A DNA stretch of 33,480 nucleotides from Betaproteobacteria bacterium (GTDB lineage Bacteria > Pseudomonadota > Gammaproteobacteria > Burkholderiales > Thiobacteraceae). A model generated the notes under the pieces. That model did no database searches. It was not told where the DNA came from and saw nothing but the letters and a program-made list of their open reading frames with translations. The DNA is taken from positions 1 through 33,480 of the forward strand of contig JAHECG010000023.1 of NCBI GenBank assembly GCA_024641855.1, written 5' to 3'. Each line of letters starts with the position of its first letter. Position 1 is the stretch's first letter. The translations under genes were made by a program, and so were the position numbers. Below are positions 1 through 7,838 of this stretch, piece by piece.

Positions 1-2
1 AC

Positions 3-2387
3 TTATTCAAACTCGATGAATACCGCCGAAGTCCATACTTTAGCATCATCGATCTGGCGCCCGAAGAAATAAACAGGACGATGGCCGTGTGGGCCGTTAT
101 GTGGATCGATATTCAGGGTGCCGGATACTTCACGAGGTGCAGGCGATTCACTCATGCGTTCGAAACCTAAAAACATTTCAACGCCGGGCAAATCCTTCTT
201 CAAGCGCGCGGCTTCCAGTAATTCTGCCCCGGTGATTTCCCATTCGAATTTTGGACAGTGCACGAAGGGATTGCCTTTGAGCGGATCACCCACCTTCACA
301 TAGCCATCGATCGTACCTTCGATTCGGATTTTTGCGGTCTTGAGATGCGAGACATCGATCTCGATCGCATCCACGTCGCCGTAAGTATCGCTCTTAAAGC
401 CGATGGTCGTTGCCGATTCGCGCCAGCAGGTTTCTTCGCGATGTTCGAAGCCAAGACCCTGGAAATCGTTGATCACGGCATTGGTGATGGTGACCGTACC
501 TTTCCAAATCGCCCAGCGGTAACGATCCTTGACGCGCGCACCGCCCCAGCGGAAGCGCACTTTGCGTTCGGAATAACCCAGCTCTTGTTGCAGATCTCGG
601 CGCCAAATTTCGCCAGTGTGATCCAAAGCGACAATTTCATCCCAACCGCTATCGCCCAGGAAGCGATAATCGATGGTTGCCGGGCCTTTGTGCTTGAAAG
701 CATCGCCCATGATGTGATCGCCGCAACTAATAATGCCGTAGGTGCGCTCGCCAGTGGAAGCAAAGGTATGACGTGCCCGTAAATTGGTGGCAATGTCTTT
801 GCGTGTCAGCGAAGGCGAAATCACGCCGGCCATGCCGCCCTTGGTACCAAACACTGCGGTACCTGGCACACCGCCGCCACAACGACCACGATGCTCGTCG
901 CCCGCCATGGTGGCGCCAATTTTGTAGCCCCGCTCCATCGCCTCTTGATACAACCAGCCGAAATGACCCCAGCTCGAACCGATCTCGATCAAGCGTTCCA
1001 ACTTTGGATAATGCCAATCCAGAATACAGCGCCGCCCGCCGACATGCGGGATCAACAAATGTCCCTCGGGGTCTTTGGCATACGCTGCCCACAATTCTTC
1101 CAGCGGCCAAGCACCGGGCTCTACGCCGCCACCCTTGGTGTCTTCATTCCAATCTACTGAGCGCACATGCTCGCCGGTTTTCAGGAATGGGAACTCGGGA
1201 TCATGATCGTGCAAGAACACGACATTATGATCGCCGCCAGCGCAGGAACTGCCGCACCACTCAGTACCGGGATAAGCGACAAAGCTACCATCCTGAGTGA
1301 TCTGTCGAATCAATTCAACGGTCTTGACCCAACGTTCGGTGGTGATGTTGAAATCGTTATGCGCGAACGCCAAGACATCGAGGCCGGTTACGTCGCGACC
1401 ATAGGTTAGGTTGTAACTGGTGGAGTTGGTGCCGATGGTATCTTCGGAATGCACATGCAAGTCGCAATAATAAATTCGCGGTGCCGCTAAATTTTTATCG
1501 ACTGTAACGTAGAAGGTTTGCGGTTTGACCCAAGGATGCTCCGGCATACGCGCGGTCACCGCGAGCTCACCCGCTTGATCGGTGGGCAAATCTTCCAATA
1601 GCAACACGGCCCAATCTTTTTTCGCCAGCTTCGCAGTCTTTTCATAGACGGGCTTACCGTCTAAAGTCGCAGAGACGACAACGGTCTCGGCTCGATCGCG
1701 GCAGGTATTGCCCCATTCGTCCTCAGCGCGTAGCCGCAAAGGAAATTTTTCGCCGCCGCGCACAATGCGCGAACCGGCCCACTGTAATTGCGCTGGCGCG
1801 CCCGGTACGATTTGAATCACGAGATCGTCGCCCACCGCTGCGAAGCGCGAAGTCCCTAGTGGATCGACATAGCAGCGGATCTTGAAATTTTCTTCCACAA
1901 ACGTTTGCACGCGCGTTCCCGCGCCACCAAACCGGCGATCGCCAAGGCGAATCACAATGTGATCGCCAGCTTTGAGATAACCGTCGAAGGTATCGACGAT
2001 CACCGCTTTTTGAAATGGCCGCTCATGGCCTTTCTGGTCAAAACGTACGCTGAGTTTCTGCACTGTCGCCGGGCTCTGGCCTGGCAAGGTTGGGCTGGCA
2101 TGATATTCGGCGGAAATAAAGTTGGCGCCCGAAGGCTCGGTGTTTTGAAATAAGGCCCAATCAGAATAAAACCGAAACGTCGCTTTAAACCAAGAACCAT
2201 CAGCCATGCCGGAAGCACCGAGCGTATAGTCGATGACGATTTCCTGCCAGGAACCGGCGACGATGGTTTCAACATTGCAACTGACGGAACCCAAAAAAGG
2301 CATGTCTTTGGTCATGGCGTACAAGCCGGGGGGCGCAGTGTATTCACCGAGCGTTTTCTTCAATTCTTCATGGGTCATTTTCTTCAT
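3..2387 (-). CDS. PHP-like DUF3604 family metalloprotein
   Basis: A complete 794-residue protein; its TAA stop lies at the window edge. The first 300 or so residues look like beta-rich, Ig-like segments. The second part carries a PHP-type metal site: DLHVH at about 309-313, HND at 343-345, GTEW at 374-377, GGDHN at 385-388, PHVGG at 447-451 and GDEHRGR at 497-502. This arrangement matches the DUF3604 family, which is related to PHP phosphoesterases; I know of no firm substrate. No signal peptide is visible, so it is probably cytoplasmic. It lies 82 bases downstream of an anion transporter on the same strand, and a hairpin in that gap may lower its expression. I infer that it is a hydrolase acting on something the transporter imports. 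The ATG has only a weak purine-rich ribosome site. The family call is good; the reaction is unknown. Confidence 0.8.
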   Translation of the reverse strand: MKKMTHEELKKTLGEYTAPPGLYAMTKDMPFLGSVSCNVETIVAGSWQEIVIDYTLGASGMADGSWFKATFRFYSDWALFQNTEPSGANFISAEYHASPTLPGQSPATVQKLSVRFDQKGHERPFQKAVIVDTFDGYLKAGDHIVIRLGDRRFGGAGTRVQTFVEENFKIRCYVDPLGTSRFAAVGDDLVIQIVPGAPAQLQWAGSRIVRGGEKFPLRLRAEDEWGNTCRDRAETVVVSATLDGKPVYEKTAKLAKKDWAVLLLEDLPTDQAGELAVTARMPEHPWVKPQTFYVTVDKNLAAPRIYYCDLHVHSEDTIGTNSTSYNLTYGRDVTGLDVLAFAHNDFNITTERWVKTVELIRQITQDGSFVAYPGTEWCGSSCAGGDHNVVFLHDHDPEFPFLKTGEHVRSVDWNEDTKGGGVEPGAWPLEELWAAYAKDPEGHLLIPHVGGRRCILDWHYPKLERLIEIGSSWGHFGWLYQEAMERGYKIGATMAGDEHRGRCGGGVPGTAVFGTKGGMAGVISPSLTRKDIATNLRARHTFASTGERTYGIISCGDHIMGDAFKHKGPATIDYRFLGDSGWDEIVALDHTGEIWRRDLQQELGYSERKVRFRWGGARVKDRYRWAIWKGTVTITNAVINDFQGLGFEHREETCWRESATTIGFKSDTYGDVDAIEIDVSHLKTAKIRIEGTIDGYVKVGDPLKGNPFVHCPKFEWEITGAELLEAARLKKDLPGVEMFLGFERMSESPAPREVSGTLNIDPHNGPHGHRPVYFFGRQIDDAKVWTSAVFIEFE

Positions 2388-2431
2388 AAATAGCTTTCTT
2401 TTACTTTGAAATAATTATTGATGGCGAATAA

Positions 2432-2453
2432 AAGCCCGGCCAGTCATCTGGCC
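2432..2453 (-). terminator. Hairpin between transporter and DUF3604 gene
   Basis: On the minus strand a perfect 6-bp GGCCAG/CTGGCC stem with a 4-base loop (arms 2448-2453 and 2438-2443) is followed by GGGCTTTTATT. It resembles a modest intrinsic terminator, possibly leaky, placed after the transporter gene and before the DUF3604 gene. It may set the ratio of the two products. Confidence 0.5.
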
Positions 2454-2469
2454 AGACTCCTATTACAAA

Positions 2470-3978
2470 TTAGAATGGCCAGGGCGCGGCTGGATTCCAC
2501 ACCGGGATACCCATGAAGGCATACCAAGGTGCCATGACAAGCACGCCGTAAGCGATGGCGATCAACACTGAGACCCAACCGACTTTGGCATAGTCAGCCA
2601 TGCTGAACGTGCCGCTGCTGTAGGCGATCACGGCAGCCGTAATCTGCGTCGGTAGCAGGTACGCGAAAGTATCGGTATCGGATACCAGCATGGTGAACGC
2701 AACAGGATGTAAACCAAGCTTGGGCGCTAGTGCCAGCAGGATCGGCGCAAGCATGGTGATCGCCGCCACGTTGGACAACATGCCAAGACGAATCACATGC
2801 GTACCCGCCATCAGAATCAACAAAATCATCCACCAAGGATGACCGGTGGCCAGCGGATGAATAATGTCCGACAACCATTTCGCCAGGCCCGTACTACCCA
2901 TGGCTGCCGACATAGAAAGTGCGCCAGCCAACAACAAGAAAGTGCCCCAGATAGTACGGTCTTGAAGCTCTTTCCATTTAAAGCCGAACAGGCCAGGAAT
3001 AAACAGAATCGACAGACCGATCAATGCAGAGGCCCATGATTTGATGCCATGCCATGGCTCGGTCACCCATAGTGCAGCGATGAGGCCGAAAACGGCCAGA
3101 ATCATCCATTCCGCTTGGCTGGTTTTGGGTTGATCAGCATGCTGCTTTTGAACAGCCTCATATCCACCATGTATACCGACACCCTTGGTTTTGAAGTAAC
3201 GTTGCATCCACCACTGCGTAATGACGAACATGCCAAGATAGGGCCACTGCAACTTGAACCAATCGAAATAGGAAAGGCTCAACGCCAATTCCGTATCGAA
3301 TAGACCCACTAATACCAAGTTCGGCAGATGCGCTGTCATGATGCACATACCACTGATCATGGAACCGTAGACCAAGGTCTGAATCACGATCGCTTTTTTA
3401 CCGGCACGTTCCTCCGGCGTATCGCCGAACATATTGGTAATCCCGTTGACCACCGGTAGCAGCGTAGCGGCACGAGCATTCGCCGCAGGGATAATCAGCG
3501 ACAGCACCATGTTGGCGCCGAACATCGCCCAGATCACACCATTGACCGTTTTGGCTTTGGCTTTATTCAACAAAGCCAAAGCGATACGCCGATCTAAACC
3601 TGCCGCTTGCATCACGGCGGCAAAAATAAATGCCGCCAAGCACAGGAATACCACAGGTGCAGTGAAGCCACTCGCTGCCTTGGGAAACTTTTCAACGGCA
3701 CCACTCATCACCAGCAACATGGGAATCAGCATGCCGGAGATTCCGACTGGAATCGCCTCGGTGATCCACATGATGCAAGCCCACACCATGACTGCCAACG
3801 TAGCTTTGCCCGGCAAGGTCAGACCGTCCGGCGCCGGCATCACCAACAGAATTAAGAAGAATGCGATCCAAGCCGCGACGAAACCGCACGCACACTTAGT
3901 CGGAGAACGCCCGGAATCGCGGATATTCGTGCCCCAGTTTTCGAGGAATCCGTTATTTGTCTTTGTTTGTTCACTCAT
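2470..3978 (-). CDS. SLC13/DASS family anion:sodium symporter
   Basis: A 502-residue polytopic membrane protein with about 11-12 hydrophobic segments in the DASS (divalent anion:Na+ symporter) layout. Landmarks are WITEAIPVGISG (71-82), GFTAPVVFLCLAAFIFA (104-120), GLDRRIALALL (127-137), the first helix-hairpin region around PAANARAAT (164-172) and the second around LSNVAAITMLAP (401-412). Known members import dicarboxylates, citrate or sulfate with sodium. Here the two SNT substrate/sodium motifs are altered to ANA and SNV, so the substrate cannot be read from the sequence. An AGAGG ribosome site sits 6 bases before the ATG. The gene starts 16 bases after the Cache-like gene, so the two are probably co-transcribed. 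The family call is firm and the substrate is open. Confidence 0.88.
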   Translation of the reverse strand: MSEQTKTNNGFLENWGTNIRDSGRSPTKCACGFVAAWIAFFLILLVMPAPDGLTLPGKATLAVMVWACIMWITEAIPVGISGMLIPMLLVMSGAVEKFPKAASGFTAPVVFLCLAAFIFAAVMQAAGLDRRIALALLNKAKAKTVNGVIWAMFGANMVLSLIIPAANARAATLLPVVNGITNMFGDTPEERAGKKAIVIQTLVYGSMISGMCIMTAHLPNLVLVGLFDTELALSLSYFDWFKLQWPYLGMFVITQWWMQRYFKTKGVGIHGGYEAVQKQHADQPKTSQAEWMILAVFGLIAALWVTEPWHGIKSWASALIGLSILFIPGLFGFKWKELQDRTIWGTFLLLAGALSMSAAMGSTGLAKWLSDIIHPLATGHPWWMILLILMAGTHVIRLGMLSNVAAITMLAPILLALAPKLGLHPVAFTMLVSDTDTFAYLLPTQITAAVIAYSSGTFSMADYAKVGWVSVLIAIAYGVLVMAPWYAFMGIPVWNPAAPWPF

Positions 3979-3994
3979 GGAGAACCTCTTTTCT

Positions 3995-4558
3995 TTATAA
4001 ATTTGATGCGGTCAACGCCACTAACAATACTCCAATGACTTTATCTCCATCCTTCACGGGGGCAGAGATTTGTACCGACTCGATGTTGGTGCTGGGATCC
4101 GGCTTGCTTTCACCTTGCTGCCAAACCTTTCCATCCTTGAAAGAACTATCGAAATTGGGCTTGCCCTTGCCGATATAAATGGCTGGCATCGAAGTAAAGG
4201 CTACGCGATGGCTTTTATCGCCAGTAAGTACGATTTTATTAATCACTTTAGCGTCGATATTCATCCATTTCGTCATTAATTGACCTGCAGGGTGATCAAC
4301 AAACGCTTTGACGATCGGATCAACCTCCTTGAGTTCACGCCACTTAGCGTTGCCCATCATTGGAATAGGACCTTTGGCATTTGCGTCTTTCACCGCTTTG
4401 ACGATTAGTGGATCGGCCGCCCAACCCACTATCTGCTTTTTGAAAGCATCGATTTTCGGCTGCATTTTAGACGTGACATCCCCCGCCAACACGCTCCCAG
4501 TAAAAGGGATCACCATTAACCATGCGAATAACAATTTGAAAGAATTTCTGCGGTTCAT
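3995..4558 (-). CDS. Exported Cache-like protein
   Basis: About 187 residues with a cleavable signal peptide (basic MNRRNSFK, a hydrophobic core, likely cleavage after VLA near residue 25), so probably periplasmic. The mature part resembles a single Cache/PDC ligand-sensing fold. The evidence is an N-terminal helical stretch, a GKGKPNFDSSF segment, then DGKVWQQGESKPDP and the terminal strand pattern SAPVKDGDKVIGVLLVAL, which is typical of Cache domains. It has no transmembrane helix or signalling output domain, so it is more likely a soluble binding protein or co-sensor than a chemoreceptor. Two ATGs are adjacent; the second is chosen because AGGAG lies 6 bases before it. It is the first gene of the transporter/DUF3604 set and faces a Crp-family regulator. 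The Cache assignment is moderate. Confidence 0.75.
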   Translation of the reverse strand: MNRRNSFKLLFAWLMVIPFTGSVLAGDVTSKMQPKIDAFKKQIVGWAADPLIVKAVKDANAKGPIPMMGNAKWRELKEVDPIVKAFVDHPAGQLMTKWMNIDAKVINKIVLTGDKSHRVAFTSMPAIYIGKGKPNFDSSFKDGKVWQQGESKPDPSTNIESVQISAPVKDGDKVIGVLLVALTASNL

Positions 4559-4633
4559 CATCTGCTCCTAATGATTTGGTGTTGTTAAATCTGGCCGCCT
4601 ATGTTTGCTTTTAATAGATATTCAGTGGTCAGC

Positions 4634-4647
4634 GTTATGTTCGTAAC
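4634..4647. promoter_or_regulatory. Imperfect inverted repeat, possible operator
   Basis: GTTATGTTCGTAAC has symmetric outer arms (GTTA/TAAC) and a symmetric inner G..C. It lies in the 218-base divergent region, upstream of both the Cache-like gene and the Crp-family regulator. Its size suits a Crp/Fnr-type dimer, although it is not the CRP or FNR consensus. Function is inferred from position only. Confidence 0.25.
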
Positions 4648-4664
4648 TACGGTTTTAAGGTTGC

Positions 4665-4693
4665 TTTACACCCTACCACCGCAAGGCTAGTAT
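4665..4693 (+). promoter_or_regulatory. Predicted sigma-70 promoter of the Crp-family gene
   Basis: A TTTACA -35 box (4665-4670), a 17-base spacer and a TAGTAT -10 box (4688-4693) match five and four of six consensus bases. Transcription would begin near 4700, about 77 bases before the ATG. Confidence 0.45.
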
Positions 4694-4705
4694 TCGCCAA
4701 GGCAC

Positions 4706-4721
4706 CCGACCTGTATGTCGG
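4706..4721. promoter_or_regulatory. CCGAC/GTCGG inverted repeat in the Crp-gene leader
   Basis: Perfect 5-bp arms CCGAC (4706-4710) and GTCGG (4717-4721) flank a 6-base centre, just downstream of the predicted start of transcription. It could be an autoregulatory operator or a small leader hairpin. The call rests on symmetry and position. Confidence 0.3.
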
Positions 4722-4776
4722 CCAGCAGACACAATAAGAACTTCTGAATATACCCGTTCGATGAGGGATCGCAGTC

Positions 4777-5490
4777 ATGGATAAAACGCGTGTAGGCCGC
4801 CCTAGCCCTGGGTCTGTCGCAGCACCACAACCGGATATTTTGGCGCGTTTTCCCACCCAGGATGCTGACTATCTGCGCAGCATTGCGCAGAGTCACCGCT
4901 TCGCCAAAAACGAACTCATTTTTCATGCTGGCGCCCCAGGCAAACATGTGTACTTTTTACGCAGTGGGCGCGTAAAAATTTACCAACCCGCACACTGCGG
5001 CAAGGAAGTGATTCTGTGGTTTTGTTTTCCGGGCGATATGTTCGGCTTTGCCGAAGTCGCACAAGGCGAGGGCCGAGTCGTGAACGCGCTAGCCTGCGAG
5101 GCATCCGAAGTTCTCAGTGTTACCCAAACACAATTTACGGATTTTCTGCGTACGCATCCTGAGTCCAGTCTGCTAGTGATGCAGTTACTCTCCTGCCGCA
5201 TGCGCACGTTGGGTGATGTGATCGTCAATCTTGTCAATGATGACGCGCAAACCCGTATCATGAAGCTGATCTTGCGTCTGAGCGCACGGCACGGCATACG
5301 GGTCGGACAAGACCTCCATCTGAATATCGATCTCACCCACCAAGAAATCGCCGATATGGTGGGAACGACTCGGCAAACCGTGACCAGCGTACTCAGTCAA
5401 TTACAAAAACGCGGCCTCATGCGCTTAGAAAATCGCCGTATTCTGATCGAGAGCTCGGAACTCATGGGTGAAATAGCGCCCCCCGATTGA
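4777..5490 (+). CDS. Crp/Fnr family transcription regulator
   Basis: 237 residues: a cyclic-nucleotide-binding beta-roll at about 24-125 (with GKHVYFLRSGRVKIY and FPGDMFGFAEV), a long dimer helix, then a winged helix-turn-helix at about 187-215 (LTHQEIADMVGTTRQTVTSVL). There is no N-terminal cysteine cluster, so it is not an FNR-type oxygen sensor. The phosphate-binding stretch reads GEGRVVNAL where CRP has QERSAWV, so the cAMP-contacting Ser is replaced and the ligand may not be cAMP. GAGGGA lies about 8 bases before the ATG. The gene diverges from the Cache/transporter/DUF3604 set and is the obvious candidate to control it. The family is certain and the target set is inferred. Confidence 0.93.
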   Translation: MDKTRVGRPSPGSVAAPQPDILARFPTQDADYLRSIAQSHRFAKNELIFHAGAPGKHVYFLRSGRVKIYQPAHCGKEVILWFCFPGDMFGFAEVAQGEGRVVNALACEASEVLSVTQTQFTDFLRTHPESSLLVMQLLSCRMRTLGDVIVNLVNDDAQTRIMKLILRLSARHGIRVGQDLHLNIDLTHQEIADMVGTTRQTVTSVLSQLQKRGLMRLENRRILIESSELMGEIAPPD

Positions 5491-5555
5491 TTTGCCGACT
5501 GCACTATGGGACTCAGGGGTTATCGCGTTAAAATAGGATCCAAAAGGAGCTCTGC

Positions 5556-6041
5556 ATGCGTATTTCCATTATTGCGGCGATGGCCGCCAACCGCACCATC
5601 GGCATTGAAAATCGGCTCCCTTGGCATTTGCCGGACGATTTAAAACGCTTTAAAGCACTCACCATGAATCACCATATCGTGATGGGTCGCAAAACCTATG
5701 ACTCTATCGGCAAACCTTTACCGGGCCGCAGCACCGTCATTGTCACCCGTAATGTGGACTACGCCGTACCGGGTTGTATCGCGGTCAATTCACTCGATGC
5801 CGCACTCACGGTGAGCTTTAGCGATGAAGAAGTGTTTTTCGTCGGTGGTGCCGATCTTTATCGGCAAGCGCTGCCGATCGCAAATCGTATTTATCTCACA
5901 GAAATTCAACGCGTGTTCGATGGCGATGCTTTTTTCCCAGAGTTCGATAAAAGCCAGTGGACAGAAACCGCGCGCGAACCCCATCGCACCGAAGGCGATA
6001 CGGGTTTCGACTATCATTATGTAATTTACGATCGCCAGTAA
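5556..6041 (+). CDS. folA: Dihydrofolate reductase
   Basis: 161 residues, the normal length for type I DHFR, which reduces dihydrofolate to tetrahydrofolate with NADPH in the cytoplasm. Visible hallmarks are ISIIAAMAANRTIG at the N-terminus, LPWHLPDDLKRFK with the catalytic acid at Asp28, MGRKTYDSIG (43-52), PLPGRSTVIVTR and FFVGGADLY (94-102). A strong AAAAGGAG ribosome site lies about 6 bases before the ATG. It starts 65 bases after the Crp-family gene and 46 bases before an exported hydrolase gene. No thyA is in view. Confidence 0.97.
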   Translation: MRISIIAAMAANRTIGIENRLPWHLPDDLKRFKALTMNHHIVMGRKTYDSIGKPLPGRSTVIVTRNVDYAVPGCIAVNSLDAALTVSFSDEEVFFVGGADLYRQALPIANRIYLTEIQRVFDGDAFFPEFDKSQWTETAREPHRTEGDTGFDYHYVIYDRQ

Positions 6042-6087
6042 TAACAACCATACCCACAGACTTCAACCATTATTAATGGAGAGCACC

Positions 6088-6897
6088 ATGCGCAGTTTCT
6101 ATCTTGCTGTCTTTCTGACTTTCTCGCTGATAGCACCCACCAGCTTTGCCGCCGACAAAACCGAACTTACGTGGTATGGCCATGCCGCCTTTAAACTCAA
6201 AACCCCGACTGGGAAAATTTTGTTGATCGACCCGTGGCTAATGAACCCCGCCAATAAAAACGGTAAAGACGATTTGGCCAAACTCGATAAAGCCGATTTA
6301 ATTTTGATCACGCATGGCCACGCCGACCATGTTGGCAACAGTATCGACATTGCAAAAAAAACTGGTGCGCGCCTTGTCTCTACATTCGATTTAGGAAAAG
6401 GGCTGACAACCTACGCGGGTTTTCCTAAGGAGCAATTGGGTTTCGATACGCAAGGCAACTTTGGTGGCGAACTGAACTTGCTCGATGGCGAAGTCAAAAT
6501 CACCTTCATTCCTGCGGTGCATAGCTCTTCGGTGATGAATGAAAACGGCAAGGATTTACATGATGGCGGAAACCCCGGCGGATTTTTGATTCACGTTAAA
6601 AAAGGTCCCACCCTGTACCACACCGGCGATACCGACGTATTCGCCGATATGGCCCTGATCTCCAAATTTGGCAAAGTCGATGTCATGCTGGCCTGCATCG
6701 GCGACCACTTCACCATGGGCCCGGAACGTGCCGCCTATGCAACAAGCTTAGTGAAACCGAGTACCGTCATTCCGATGCACTTCGGCACGTTCCCCATACT
6801 CGATGGCACTCCCGATGCTTTTGGTGCCGCACTTCGCAAACAGCATGTGCGTAGCAAATTGCAAGTCATGGCGGTGGGGCAAACGCTTAAATTCTAA
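6088..6897 (+). CDS. Exported MBL-fold metal-dependent hydrolase (UPF0173-like)
   Basis: About 269 residues. A signal peptide (residues 1-21, cleavage near SFA-AD) is followed by a metallo-beta-lactamase fold like that of UPF0173 hydrolases. Metal ligands are visible as HGHADHVGN (76-84), a His in VHSSS, HTGDTD with its Asp, and HFGTFP near the end. The short-chain fold lacks extra domains, and the substrate is unknown for the family. UPF0173 proteins are normally about 230 residues and cytoplasmic, so export is unusual. A start 12 bases upstream is possible, but GGAGAG at 6078-6083 fits this ATG. The ribosome site of the next gene overlaps the stop codon, so the hydrolase and the downstream GIDE protein are probably coupled. 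Confidence 0.85.
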   Translation: MRSFYLAVFLTFSLIAPTSFAADKTELTWYGHAAFKLKTPTGKILLIDPWLMNPANKNGKDDLAKLDKADLILITHGHADHVGNSIDIAKKTGARLVSTFDLGKGLTTYAGFPKEQLGFDTQGNFGGELNLLDGEVKITFIPAVHSSSVMNENGKDLHDGGNPGGFLIHVKKGPTLYHTGDTDVFADMALISKFGKVDVMLACIGDHFTMGPERAAYATSLVKPSTVIPMHFGTFPILDGTPDAFGAALRKQHVRSKLQVMAVGQTLKF

Positions 6898-6912
6898 GGG
6901 GTGCATATTTCC

Positions 6913-7833
6913 ATGCAATTCAGTCTGAGCCACCTGCTCAGGCTGCGTAAGCAGGCTAATTGGGGTAACCCCACCCTAGTCGGTTTGGAATTGTTTTTGT
7001 TGGTGTCCGTTTATTTGTCGGGTGGTTCACGAACGACCTGGCTCGGGACATTAATCCTGATTTGTGCCGGCGGCCTGGGTGCCTGGATAGGCAACACCCG
7101 TCGCCAGCGTCTACTGCACGACGTTCCCACTTCACGCATTGCCTCGGCGGCACAAGGCTATGTCGAGTTGAATGGACGCATTGCGGAATTCGAAAACGAA
7201 GCATTGCCAGCCAAACTGAGTCATACCCCCTGCGTCTGGTATCGCTATCTAATCGAGGTACAGAATTCGGACGACGAATGGCGTACTGAGGAATTTGGCG
7301 ACAGCGAGCTTCCTTTCCGCTTGGACGATGATACCGGTTACTGCATCATTGACCCAAGCGGTGCTGAAATCACTACCACGCATAAAAATGTTTGGGTCGA
7401 ACTTGATCATCGCTACACCGAATACTTACTACTGCCGGACGACGATTTGTATGCCCTCGGCGAATTCGCCACTCGCGGTCCAGATACTTCGCCACAAGCA
7501 TTCAAACGCGAAGTCGCGGAATTGCTAGCCACTTGGAAAACCGACCGTAACCAATTATTGCAGCGCTTCGATGCGAATCAAGATGGCGAGATAGATCTAC
7601 AAGAATGGGATCGAGTGCGCGCAACAGCTGAGGCCCAGGTGCGTTCATTGCTAGCCGAGCGTGGCGCGGCCCCAGCGCAACACTTCCTCAGCCAACCACA
7701 AAACCGCCGACCCTACCTGCTTTCCAATTTAAGCCACGATCATCTCAGTCTGCACTACCGTCTCTGGGCTTGGGGGCATCTAACCATATTTATGGCTGGC
7801 TGCGGTGGATTGGCTTTTTTCTTTTTGCGCTAA
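6913..7833 (+). CDS. GIDE-domain membrane protein with EF-hand (copy A)
   Basis: About 306 residues (310 from an upstream GTG, the numbering used here). Two N-terminal membrane segments (about 23-41 and 46-64) are followed by a GIDE-type domain with PTSRIASAAQGYVELNGR and the signature HTPCVWYRYLIE (108-119). A canonical EF-hand calcium loop, DANQDGEIDLQE, lies at 224-235, and a C-terminal membrane segment at about 288-309. GIDE domains occur in the mitochondrial ligase MUL1/MAPL and in bacterial membrane proteins linked to LemA; there is no RING here. The ATG at 6913 is preferred because AAGGGGTG lies at the right distance and overlaps the hydrolase stop codon. A paralogue ends head-on against it. 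Calcium binding is inferred from the loop; the role is unknown. Confidence 0.82.
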   Translation: MQFSLSHLLRLRKQANWGNPTLVGLELFLLVSVYLSGGSRTTWLGTLILICAGGLGAWIGNTRRQRLLHDVPTSRIASAAQGYVELNGRIAEFENEALPAKLSHTPCVWYRYLIEVQNSDDEWRTEEFGDSELPFRLDDDTGYCIIDPSGAEITTTHKNVWVELDHRYTEYLLLPDDDLYALGEFATRGPDTSPQAFKREVAELLATWKTDRNQLLQRFDANQDGEIDLQEWDRVRATAEAQVRSLLAERGAAPAQHFLSQPQNRRPYLLSNLSHDHLSLHYRLWAWGHLTIFMAGCGGLAFFFLR

Positions 7834-7838
7834 CGCAA
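7825..7838. repeat. Palindrome at the shared stop codons of the two GIDE genes
   Basis: TTGCG CTAA CGCAA is a perfect 5-bp inverted repeat. Its centre contains the TAA of copy A (7831-7833) and, on the other strand, the TAG of copy B (7832-7830). Both proteins therefore end in Leu-Arg. There is no T-run after the stem on either strand, so it is not a standard intrinsic terminator. Confidence 0.6.

Noticed and set aside
258-1300. Several open frames opposite or within the DUF3604 gene
   Set aside because: They overlap one another and a long conserved coding frame; no motif supports them.
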